From contig JABARQ010000024.1 of assembly GCA_019186985.1 (NCBI GenBank), positions 62,001 through 126,000 of the forward strand: a stretch of DNA of 64,000 bases, in the 5' to 3' direction. This stretch comes from Prosthecobacter sp. GTDB lineage: Bacteria; Verrucomicrobiota; Verrucomicrobiia; Verrucomicrobiales; Verrucomicrobiaceae. Made by a program: the position numbers and the translations under genes. A model generated the notes under the pieces. That model made no database searches. It had not been told where the DNA came from and saw nothing but the letters and a program-made list of their open reading frames with translations. Within the stretch, counting starts at the first letter, position 1. Every line of letters starts with the position of its first letter. Below are positions 17,933 to 25,130 of the stretch, piece by piece.

Positions 17933-18940
17933 TCAGGCCAGGCCCAGGAAACGATCCCGGCCCCGCGCCAGAGCCTCGATCTTGCGGTCGGCGACGCTGC
18001 GTTTGAGCATCCAGAAGCCGCAGTCCGGATGAATGAACCTCACCCTGCCCGAACCCAGGACCTGCTCGGCCCTTTCGATCCGGCGCGCGATCTCATCCGC
18101 CGTCTCGACATGATTCACCTTGATGTCCACCACGCCGATGCCGGCGCCGATCCTCGGATCCAGGTCCTTCAGGGCCTCCAGGTCAGCCGCCGGCCGGTGG
18201 GCAAGTTCCAGCACCAGGTGGTCCGCATGCAGGCTGTTCAGAAACTCCACCAGCACCGACCACTCGCCGCCCTGGATGGTCTGCCCGCCGTAGTTGCCAA
18301 AGCAGAAGTGCACCGCCTTCGATCCCTTCACGGCATCCAGCACGCGGTTGATCGCGCGCGCCGCCAGCGGTGCGTCCGCCGGATTGCCTGGGATGTTTGC
18401 CTCATCCACCTGGACACAGGCGCAGTTCAGCTCCGCCGCCTGCGCAGCCATGGCATCGGCCACCGCCAGCGTCAGCGCTTCAAAGTCATGGTAATGCTCG
18501 TCCAGCAGCGTGCGGGCCAGCATGTAGGGGCTGGTAAGGGTGAACTTGAAGTCGCCACCCGCCACCTTAGCCGCACGGGCGCAGTCCTCCGGGAGATTGA
18601 GCACGCCCTCGGTCACGGGACCGCGGACCACGGCCGCAGGCTTCGCCCTGAAACCCATCTCCCGCCTGGCGCGGAAGCCGGCCGTGTCCGCCCGGCCGAC
18701 CCTGGCGTCACATCCGCCCAGCCTGTGGACGAAGTATTCAATCATGCCGTTCGTGTCCGGATGGTTCACATCAAAGCGGTACAGCTCGCCGTCCGTCGGC
18801 AGGTCGATGCCGGCCTGCCGCTGGCTTGAGAAGACAACGCGCGTGGCATCGACCACCGCCTGCTCGCTCGGCAGCGCGGCGAGCCAGTCGGGAACAGGGT
18901 AGGAGCCGACCGTGGTGGTGAGGATGCTTGGCGTGGACAT
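17933..18940 (-). CDS. Cobalamin-independent methionine synthase-like (MetE C-terminal fold) protein
   Basis: A 335-aa protein with the UROD/MetE-like barrel of the C-terminal half of MetE. It lacks the MetE N-terminal half, as in short MetE-related proteins. The putative zinc ligands are present: His and Cys in VHFCFGNYGG, Glu in LVLELAH, and Cys in FIHPDCGFWML. It could transfer a methyl group to a thiol such as homocysteine, but short homologues vary in methyl donor and this cannot be decided here. I chose the start at 18940 (MSTPSILTTTVGSYPVPDW) because AAAAGG lies 5 bases upstream and TVGSYP is the conserved opening of the family. No methionine genes are adjacent. Confidence 0.82.
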   Translation of the reverse strand: MSTPSILTTTVGSYPVPDWLAALPSEQAVVDATRVVFSSQRQAGIDLPTDGELYRFDVNHPDTNGMIEYFVHRLGGCDARVGRADTAGFRARREMGFRAKPAAVVRGPVTEGVLNLPEDCARAAKVAGGDFKFTLTSPYMLARTLLDEHYHDFEALTLAVADAMAAQAAELNCACVQVDEANIPGNPADAPLAARAINRVLDAVKGSKAVHFCFGNYGGQTIQGGEWSVLVEFLNSLHADHLVLELAHRPAADLEALKDLDPRIGAGIGVVDIKVNHVETADEIARRIERAEQVLGSGRVRFIHPDCGFWMLKRSVADRKIEALARGRDRFLGLA

Positions 18941-19045
18941 GCCTTTTGTTAAACCAGGGCGGCATTCCATGGCGAGCCCCTGCCTCGATTGTCCAAACAC
19001 GGGGCGGCTTGCTGCAAGCGGCCCGGAAGGACAGCCATGAGTCCT

Positions 19046-19780
19046 TCAAATCTTCTTGACTGTCGGAAGCAGGATGATGGGCTGCCTGACTTGCTCAATC
19101 AGCCTGGGAACCTGGGCTCGGAGGATGGAAAACACCCGCCTGGACTCCTCGTCTTCAGCCGTAAAGATGGAGCCTGTCGTCCTGTCTTTCACCACCAGGA
19201 GTCCGCGGCACCTGAAGCTTTTCAGCGTGTCCAGGAACTCCGGCTTGTCCGAGGTGACGTTCAGTGACGGCGAATAGAAGTACCCCAGCAGCATTTTGCG
19301 CGTCTCAGACTCCGCCCCGGCAAGGGCGGGCACGGCACTGACAAGGGCGCTGAACGCAACGGGGGCGCACTCTTCCGGCGTCATGACCCGCCCGCCATGC
19401 TGGATGAAGGGCACCTGCAGGAGTTCATACTCATGCCCTCCCTGGAGCCTGACCGTGCGCGTCACGTGGCCGTCCATGATCAGATTGCCGGAAACAGTCG
19501 TAAGCCCGGGCTTCACAGCCATCTGCTTGTAACCATTCCATGTGCCAAGGTTGACGGCGTCATAACCATTGATGCGCAGCAGATGGAACTGGTGGTTCTC
19601 TCGGCGGAATAGATCATGCTCGCCCTTGACCCCCCAGTCGATGAGCGCCGTCTGGCCGGCCGGGAGCAGCGGCCTGTCAGGATAGGCAATCAGGACGTTG
19701 TCCTTCACGGTGCCGCAGCCGCAGAGAAAAGCGGCGGCGGCCATGATCAGGCATGTGTTGGAGGCGAGACCGGCATTCAT
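19046..19780 (-). CDS. Predicted lipoprotein of unknown function
   Basis: A 244-aa protein with a lipoprotein signal peptide (MAAAAFLCGCGTV; candidate lipid cysteine about residue 20-22). The mature part has no motif I recognise. It looks globular with beta-rich segments (VNLGTWNGYKQMAVKPGLTTVSGNLI, HEYELLQVPFI) and a C-terminal alpha/beta region. It is probably envelope-anchored and monocistronic, followed on the same strand by the MetE-like gene about 105 bases later. No function is proposed. Confidence 0.7.
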   Translation of the reverse strand: MNAGLASNTCLIMAAAAFLCGCGTVKDNVLIAYPDRPLLPAGQTALIDWGVKGEHDLFRRENHQFHLLRINGYDAVNLGTWNGYKQMAVKPGLTTVSGNLIMDGHVTRTVRLQGGHEYELLQVPFIQHGGRVMTPEECAPVAFSALVSAVPALAGAESETRKMLLGYFYSPSLNVTSDKPEFLDTLKSFRCRGLLVVKDRTTGSIFTAEDEESRRVFSILRAQVPRLIEQVRQPIILLPTVKKI

Positions 19781-19924
19781 GGCATGGATTAACCAAAGGT
19801 ATTTCTAACCAGGCGGCGCCGGGGCGGGCAAGCCTTCATTTGAACGCAACCGCGCGGACGCGATTCCAGGCGGACTCTGAGCCCCACCTTTGACATCCCC
19901 CTCCAGCCCGCCAACCTGAGTCAC

Positions 19925-21040
19925 ATGTCCGACACCACCGCCCCCCTGCTCCGCACTCCGCTTCATGAATCGCACCTCGCCCTGGGCGCCCGCATGGTGC
20001 CCTTCGCCGGCTGGGAGATGCCGGTGCAGTATGCGGGCATCGTCCAGGAACACCAGGCCGTGCGCAGGGCCGTCGGTGTCTTCGACATCTCACACATGGG
20101 CCAGTTCATCGTCAGCGGCCATGCCGCCACGGCCTTCCTCAACCGTGCCCTGACCAATGATGTGACCAGGCTGGAGGTAGGCCGGGGCCAGTACTCGCTG
20201 ATGCTCAACGACGAAGGCGGCGTCATTGACGACCTCATCCTCTACCGCACCAGTTCCCGGGAGTACTTTCTTGTCGTCAACGCCTCCATGATCCAGGCGG
20301 ACTGGACGCACCTGAAAGGCCTGCTTAACCCGGAGGAGGACGTGCAGATGGCCGACCTCAGCGCAGCTACGGCTGGTCTGGCCATCCAGGGGCCGCGAAG
20401 CCGTGCCGTGTTTGAAAAGGTCTTCGGTCCAGAAGCCCCCTTCCCGCCCCACAACAGCATCCTGGTCTCCGCCGACGCCGGCGGATTCATGTGGCTCTGC
20501 GGCACCGGCTACACCGGCGAGGAAGGCTTTGAATTCTTCCTTCCCAACGAAAACGCCATCGCCTATTTCGAAAAGTTTGTTGCCGCCGCCCGGGATGAGG
20601 GAGGCAGTGTCTGCGGCCTGGGTGCGCGTGACACGCTGAGGCTGGAGATGGGCTATCCGCTCAACGGCAACGACCTCGCCCCCGACAAGACCCCGCTGCA
20701 GGCCGGACTGGGTTACTTCGTGGCCATGGACAAGCCGGACTTCGTCGGCAGGGCCGTGCTGGAGGCCCAGAAAGCCTCCGGCCTGCCAAGCAGGCTCGCC
20801 GCCTTCAGGATGACAGGAACAACCCCGCCTCCGCGTCCGCACTACCCGGTCCTCTTCAACGGCGCCGTCGTCGGCGAGGTCGCCAGCGGCACGCAGTCCC
20901 CAAGCCTCAACACCGGCATCGGCATGGCCTATGTTCCCACGGAAGCCTCCAAACCCGGCAGCCGGCTGGAAATCGAAATCCGTGGCCGGCGCTTCCCTGC
21001 GGAAGTCGTGAAGAAACCTTTCTACCGCCACGAAAGCTGA
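19925..21040 (+). CDS. gcvT: Aminomethyltransferase, glycine cleavage T protein
   Basis: A 371-aa GcvT, of usual length (about 360-375). It transfers the aminomethyl carbon from lipoyl-GcvH to tetrahydrofolate, releasing ammonia. Visible signatures are LHESHLALGARMVPFAGWEMPVQY at the N-terminus, VGVFDISHMGQ near 60, GLAIQGPRS in the middle and GTGYTGEEGFEFFLP near 200. GEVASGTQSPSLNTGIGMAYVP is the C-terminal folate-domain segment. The cytoplasmic cleavage system also needs GcvH, GcvP and lipoamide dehydrogenase, which are not in this window. I looked for a glycine riboswitch in the 144-base upstream gap and saw none. The esterase gene follows after 60 bases. Confidence 0.95.
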   Translation: MSDTTAPLLRTPLHESHLALGARMVPFAGWEMPVQYAGIVQEHQAVRRAVGVFDISHMGQFIVSGHAATAFLNRALTNDVTRLEVGRGQYSLMLNDEGGVIDDLILYRTSSREYFLVVNASMIQADWTHLKGLLNPEEDVQMADLSAATAGLAIQGPRSRAVFEKVFGPEAPFPPHNSILVSADAGGFMWLCGTGYTGEEGFEFFLPNENAIAYFEKFVAAARDEGGSVCGLGARDTLRLEMGYPLNGNDLAPDKTPLQAGLGYFVAMDKPDFVGRAVLEAQKASGLPSRLAAFRMTGTTPPPRPHYPVLFNGAVVGEVASGTQSPSLNTGIGMAYVPTEASKPGSRLEIEIRGRRFPAEVVKKPFYRHES

Positions 21041-21062
21041 TCCCTTCACCTCAGGCCTGAGT

Positions 21063-21095
21063 CAGTCATCAGCCCCATCTGAGTCATCTGCGGAT
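21063..21095 (+). repeat. Interspersed ATCTGCGGAT repeat, intergenic copy
   Basis: A 33-base element between gcvT and the esterase gene, ending six bases before the esterase start. It contains ATCTGAGTCATCTGCG, which also occurs (reverse strand) at 52125-52160, and ends in ATCTGCGGAT. Aligned by eye with the copy at 52236-52271, 27 of 33 positions agree. It lies where the ribosome-binding site of the esterase gene should be. Confidence 0.75.
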
Positions 21096-21100
21096 CCGTC

Positions 21101-22594
21101 ATGTCACCTCCCCTTTCATCCCTGCTGTTTCTGACGCTTCTCGTTGGAACCGTCGCCGCCGAACCCGAGTTTCCGCTCACCGCCGACTCCATGCCCCAGG
21201 CCGGAGTTCCCAGGGGCACGATGATCAAGGACAGCCACAAGGCGGCGCAGGGCAGCCTCTTTCCGGGGACGGAAAGAGAGTACCAGATCTATCTTCCCGC
21301 CGGACATGACAAGTCGGAGCCCTCCGCCTTCATGGTCTTTCAGGACGGTGTGATCTACCAGGCCCCGGTCGTCTTCGACAACTTGATCGCCAGGGGGGAC
21401 ATTCCGCCCCTTGCCGGCATCTTCATCAGGCCGGGAGTCGTGCCTGCCGCCGGTGAAAACGCACTGCCGCGATTCAACCGCAGCCATGAATATGACAGCA
21501 TCACCCCATCTTACTCCGCCTTCCTGATCGACGAGTTTCTGCCAGCCATCGAGGCCAGGCATGGCCTGCGGTTGAGCAAGGATCCCAACCACGCCGCCAT
21601 CGCCGGCAACAGCAGCGGCGGCATCTGCGCCTTCATGACCGCCTGGCACCGGCCCGACCGCTTCCGCCGGGTCTTCACCGGCGTCGGCACCTACGTCGGC
21701 ATCCATGGCGCCGACCGGCTGCCCGTGCTCGTCCGCAAGATGGAGCCGAAGCCGCTGCGCATCTTCCTCCAGAGCGGCACCGGCGACAACAACCTCTACT
21801 GCGGCGACTGGTGGATGGCGAACCAGATGATGGAACGCAGCCTCGCCTGGGCCGGCTATGACGTGAACCATGCCTGGGGCGAGGGCGGACATAACCAAAA
21901 GCACGCCTCCCAGGTCTTCCCGGAGGTCCTTCGCTGGCTCTGGCGCGACTGGCGGACCACGATGGAGGTAAGGGCCGGAGCCGTGACTGGCCCGAAGTGG
22001 CGCGGACATGAAGTGCTCGGCGAGGGTTCCTGGCAGAAAACCAGCCTTGGTCCGGCATCCCGCCTTCATGTGAACGCAGAAGGCGTTGTGTCCGCATCCC
22101 CGGAGGCAAACGCCAGGTCGGTCAGCCGGACGGGCGTCAGGTTTGACAGGCCGGCAGGCCTGCCCGCTGGAGCCGTCACAACCCTCTCCCCGGACCAGAC
22201 CCAGCTTTATGCCACGCAGCCGCAAACCAACTATTTGATCATCGCAAGGACGTCTGCGGATGGCGGGATCAGCCTGCCGCAGCCTTTCGTCCAGCTCGAG
22301 CCGGCCCCGGCGGACGACCGCCAGGAACTCGCCGGAGCCACGGGACTTTGCGTGGATGTCAACGGCTGGCTCTATGCCGCAACCGCCCTTGGCGTTCAAG
22401 TCTGCGACCAGGCAGGCCGCGTGAACTTCATCCTGCCAACCCCGGAACGCCCTCTCGACGTCTGCTTTGGCGGCCCGGACCTCTCCGAACTTCACGTCGC
22501 CTGCGGGAAATCAACCTACAGACGCCGGACCCTCACAAAAGGCGTGGTCACGGACCATCAGCCCCCTGTCAAACCGCCGCCTCCCAAGCTGTAA
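21101..22594 (+). CDS. Exported esterase (EntF/Fes-type alpha/beta hydrolase) with C-terminal propeller-like part
   Basis: A 497-aa secreted protein. The signal peptide (residues 1-20, ending VAAEP) is followed by an esterase-D/enterochelin-esterase-like alpha/beta hydrolase (about 40-280). The nucleophile motif is AIAGNSSGGICAF, and the C-terminal catalytic His is probably in GEGGHNQKHAS. Residues ~290-497 resemble the SMP-30/gluconolactonase-type region often fused to such esterases in Verrucomicrobiota and Planctomycetota (TTLSPDQTQLYATQP, GLCVDVNGWLYAATALGV). It probably cleaves ester-linked acyl groups on carbohydrates or similar; the exact substrate is unknown. The start codon directly follows an interspersed repeat element. 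Confidence 0.85.
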   Translation: MSPPLSSLLFLTLLVGTVAAEPEFPLTADSMPQAGVPRGTMIKDSHKAAQGSLFPGTEREYQIYLPAGHDKSEPSAFMVFQDGVIYQAPVVFDNLIARGDIPPLAGIFIRPGVVPAAGENALPRFNRSHEYDSITPSYSAFLIDEFLPAIEARHGLRLSKDPNHAAIAGNSSGGICAFMTAWHRPDRFRRVFTGVGTYVGIHGADRLPVLVRKMEPKPLRIFLQSGTGDNNLYCGDWWMANQMMERSLAWAGYDVNHAWGEGGHNQKHASQVFPEVLRWLWRDWRTTMEVRAGAVTGPKWRGHEVLGEGSWQKTSLGPASRLHVNAEGVVSASPEANARSVSRTGVRFDRPAGLPAGAVTTLSPDQTQLYATQPQTNYLIIARTSADGGISLPQPFVQLEPAPADDRQELAGATGLCVDVNGWLYAATALGVQVCDQAGRVNFILPTPERPLDVCFGGPDLSELHVACGKSTYRRRTLTKGVVTDHQPPVKPPPPKL

Positions 22595-22665
22595 AGAGGT
22601 CCCCCCGGACAGAACTGCTGAACTCACGGCTTTTCACCTGCCTTCCCCCATGCCATGTCTTGCGC

Positions 22666-23580
22666 GTGGCCTCCCCGTTTTTCACCTTCGACCAGCTTCA
22701 CAACTTTCCCGTCCTCACGCCTCCGGCAAGACTCGCGGTCATTGGCGACCCGATCGCACACTCCAAGTCACCCCAGATGCACAACCCCGCCCTCATGGCG
22801 AGGGGTATCGAGGCGCAATATGTCCGGGTCCAGGTGCCCGTGGGCCATGTGAGGGAGGCGTTCAGGCTTTTCGCAGACCAGGGGTTTCTGGGGGTCAACA
22901 TCACCATCCCTCACAAGTTTGAAGCGCTCGACGCCGTCGATGTCGTCGACCCGCTGGCCGCCCGCCTGGGGGCGGTCAACACCCTGGCGATCCGCGAAGG
23001 CCGTCTTTATGGTTATAACACCGACGGCCCCGGCTTCCTTCGCAGCGTCAGGGAGGCTTTTGGGACGGAGGTCAGGGATCTGCGGGTCCTGATCCTTGGA
23101 GCGGGAGGAGGCGCAGGACGTGCCGTGGCGGTGCAGTGCGTTCTTGCAGGCTGCCGCCATCTGCTTCTGGCCAACCGCACGGAATCCAAGCTGGCCGCCC
23201 TGCTGGATGAGCTCCGGTCCCTCACCACCGAAGCTGTCGCGCTGGAAACATGCAGCCTTGATCACGGGCAGCTGGCAGCACGCCTTGTCGGCGTCGATCT
23301 TGTCGTCAACGCCACCTCGGTCGGCATGAAGGATGGAGATGCGCCTCTTCTGCCCGCAGGCGCCCTCGAAGACCGCCACCTCGTTTATGACATGGTCTAT
23401 CGCGCCAGCGGCCCGACCGAGCTCATCCGGCAGGCGGCCGGTGTGGGGGCCAGGCATGCCGACGGCATGTGCCTGCTGCTGCACCAGGGCGCCATTTCAT
23501 TTGAACATTGGTTCGGCGGCGAAGCCCCCCTGGAAGCCATGCGGACCGGCTTGATGACGACTCTGGCCGCCCTTGCCTGA
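22666..23580 (+). CDS. aroE: Shikimate 5-dehydrogenase
   Basis: A 304-aa NADPH-dependent enzyme that reduces 3-dehydroshikimate in the chorismate pathway. Key motifs are IGDPIAHSKSPQMHN (substrate pocket), NITIPHK (catalytic Lys), GAVNTLAI, YNTDGPGF (catalytic Asp) and the nucleotide loop ILGAGGGAGRAV. The C-terminal DMVYR and G..LHQGA are as expected. No ATG lies at a sensible place: the first in-frame ATG falls after the HSKSP motif. I therefore start at the GTG at 22666, which gives about 20 residues before the first beta strand. TTG at 22660 is an alternative. It is 71 bases downstream of the esterase gene and upstream of the nusA leader. Confidence 0.9.
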   Translation: MASPFFTFDQLHNFPVLTPPARLAVIGDPIAHSKSPQMHNPALMARGIEAQYVRVQVPVGHVREAFRLFADQGFLGVNITIPHKFEALDAVDVVDPLAARLGAVNTLAIREGRLYGYNTDGPGFLRSVREAFGTEVRDLRVLILGAGGGAGRAVAVQCVLAGCRHLLLANRTESKLAALLDELRSLTTEAVALETCSLDHGQLAARLVGVDLVVNATSVGMKDGDAPLLPAGALEDRHLVYDMVYRASGPTELIRQAAGVGARHADGMCLLLHQGAISFEHWFGGEAPLEAMRTGLMTTLAALA

Positions 23581-23594
23581 CCTTCGCCGAAGAT

Positions 23595-23608
23595 TGTTCA
23601 TGCGAACA
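23595..23608. promoter_or_regulatory. LexA (SOS) box, perfect match to the Verrucomicrobia consensus
   Basis: The 14-base palindrome TGTTCATGCGAACA sits 14 bases after the aroE stop and 182 bases before nusA. It fits exactly the TGTTC-N4-GAACA motif described for LexA in Verrucomicrobia, and the symmetry extends one base further on each side. The ten fixed bases would occur by chance in 64 kb only about 0.06 times at equal base use. I found no second perfect copy in the window. LexA binding here is inference. Confidence 0.65.
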
Positions 23609-23673
23609 AAACCCAACGGGCACGGCTCCTTAACCAAGCCGCTAAAGCCTTAGATAAACGTCTGAATTTCAGC

Positions 23674-23701
23674 TTGCCTAATCAATCCCGCGTTTTATTG
23701 T
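23674..23701 (+). promoter_or_regulatory. Candidate sigma-70-type promoter for the nusA operon
   Basis: TTGCCT (23674-23679) and TATTGT (23696-23701) separated by 16 bases, each matching four of six consensus positions. This would give a leader of about 80 bases that contains the terminator-like hairpin at 23739-23767. A weaker alternative is TTAACC at 23630-23635 with GATAAA 17 bases downstream. Confidence 0.4.
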
Positions 23702-23738
23702 CTGAACTTCCTTTCCCGGGCCTTGTTTGTTTTGTCGT

Positions 23739-23767
23739 GAGAGTGGGGTGCGCCCCGCTCTCTTTTT
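23739..23767 (+). terminator. Intrinsic terminator hairpin in the nusA leader
   Basis: Arms GAGAGTGGGG and CCCCGCTCTC form a 10-bp stem with one G-U pair and a four-base UGCG loop, followed at once by five T residues. It ends 22 bases before the nusA ATG, too close for a separate nusA promoter after it. Transcripts entering nusA probably read through it. It therefore looks like an attenuator, or a leaky terminator of aroE transcription. Confidence 0.75.
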
Positions 23768-23789
23768 GTCTGGGGATGGATCGATTTTT

Positions 23790-25049
23790 ATGACCTCGGA
23801 ACTTAAAGCATTATTCGACTACTACGAGAGGGAGAAGGGCATTGACCGCGACCGCATGGTCGAGGTGCTCTCCCAGGCTCTCCTCGCGGCCTCGAAGAAA
23901 AGCATCGGCCCCGCGCGCGAGCTGCGCATCGACATCGACCCCGACAAGGGCACCATCCGTGCCTTTGCCAAGCTCATCGCCGTCGAGAAGGTGACCAATC
24001 CCTTCGAGGAAATCCCCCTGGACAAGGCCCTGAAGCGCAAGAAGGACGCGCAGCTCGGCGACGAGATTGAACTTGAGGTGACGCCGCAGAACATGGGCCG
24101 CATCGCCGCCCAGACCGCCAAGCAGACCATGATGCAGCGCGTGCGCATGGCGGAGAAGGAAAACCTTTACGACGAGTTCAAGGACCGCACCGGCGACATC
24201 GTCAACGGCACCATCCGCCGCTTCGACAAGAGCGACGTCATCGTGGACCTTGGCAAGTTCGAGGGGGTCATGCCTAACAAGGAGCGTGTCTCCACCGAGG
24301 AATACACCATCGGCGACCGCATGAGGTTTTACGTCAAGGCGGTGGAGAAGGAAGGCGCCCGCGGGCCGGAAATCGTCCTCAGCCGCGCCCATGTGAACTT
24401 CGTGCGACGGTTGTTTGAATTTGAGGTGGCCGAGATCGGCGACCGGACCGTGGAAATCTCCAGCATCGCGCGTGAACCCGGCTACCGGACCAAGGTGGCC
24501 GTGCACAGCGCCGACAGCAAGGTGGACCCGGTGGGCGCCTGCGTGGGGCTGAAGGGCAACCGCGTCAAGAACATCGTACGCGAACTGAACAACGAGAAGG
24601 TGGACATCATCCGCTGGTATGCGGACCCCGTCGAGTTCATCAAGGAGGCCCTGAAGCCCGTCAAGGTGCTGAGCATCCAGCTCTCCCCGGACAAGAAGGC
24701 GGCCCGCCTCACCGTGCGTGAGGACGAACTCTCCAAGGCCATCGGCCGCCGCGGCCAGAACGCCCGCCTGACCTCGCGCCTTGTCGGCATGGAGCTTCAG
24801 ATCGAACGCGACGAGCACGCCGAGGAAGTCTTTGAAGGACAGATGGACCATGCCGCGCAGGACCTTGTGAAGACCCTCGGCCTCAACCTTGAAACCGCCC
24901 GCAAGCTTGTCATGGGCGGCATGGGAGACCTCCAGGTCCTCCGTCAGGTCGACGTCGAGGATGTCATCGACGCCCTCGCCGGTGATGAACAGCTGGCCCG
25001 CCAGGTCTTCGAACGCATCCAGTCCTACACCCCCACCTCCGGAGAGTAG
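23790..25049 (+). CDS. nusA: Transcription termination/antitermination factor NusA
   Basis: A 419-aa NusA that binds RNA polymerase and nascent RNA, promoting pausing, termination or antitermination. Domain order: N-terminal polymerase-binding domain (residues 1-~125), S1 domain (GDIVNGTIRRFDKSDVIVDLGKFEG, about 135-200), then two KH domains including DPVGACVGLKGNRVKNIVREL and LSKAIGRRGQNARLTSRL. A single helix-hairpin-helix-like segment ends the protein (LETARKLVMGGMGDLQVL), shorter than the double acidic repeat of E. coli. The start at 23790 (MTSELKALFDYYEREKG) is the conserved family start. It is the first gene of nusA-infB-rbfA. rimP, which usually precedes it, is absent here, and aroE is upstream. 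Confidence 0.96.
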   Translation: MTSELKALFDYYEREKGIDRDRMVEVLSQALLAASKKSIGPARELRIDIDPDKGTIRAFAKLIAVEKVTNPFEEIPLDKALKRKKDAQLGDEIELEVTPQNMGRIAAQTAKQTMMQRVRMAEKENLYDEFKDRTGDIVNGTIRRFDKSDVIVDLGKFEGVMPNKERVSTEEYTIGDRMRFYVKAVEKEGARGPEIVLSRAHVNFVRRLFEFEVAEIGDRTVEISSIAREPGYRTKVAVHSADSKVDPVGACVGLKGNRVKNIVRELNNEKVDIIRWYADPVEFIKEALKPVKVLSIQLSPDKKAARLTVREDELSKAIGRRGQNARLTSRLVGMELQIERDEHAEEVFEGQMDHAAQDLVKTLGLNLETARKLVMGGMGDLQVLRQVDVEDVIDALAGDEQLARQVFERIQSYTPTSGE

Positions 25050-25130
25050 CCATGAGCCTCTCCTCAAACAGTCTCCACCCCGCCCTTCCGACAGCTCCTT
25101 CAGCCGCTCGCACGACGCCTCCTCATCCTC

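Noticed and set aside
19781-19924. Glycine riboswitch upstream of gcvT
   Set aside because: The conserved glycine-aptamer core motifs were not found and the gap is only 144 bases.
22348-22665. N-terminal extension of aroE into the esterase gene
   Set aside because: It would overlap about 250 bases of the esterase coding region and encodes Arg/Pro-rich sequence without homology to shikimate dehydrogenases.
23581-23738. tRNA gene upstream of nusA, as in several bacteria
   Set aside because: No cloverleaf, T-arm GTTCRA-type sequence or CCA-flanked acceptor could be built.
23811-25067. Long open frame antisense to nusA
   Set aside because: Antisense shadow of a highly conserved gene; no recognisable motif and no independent start signals.
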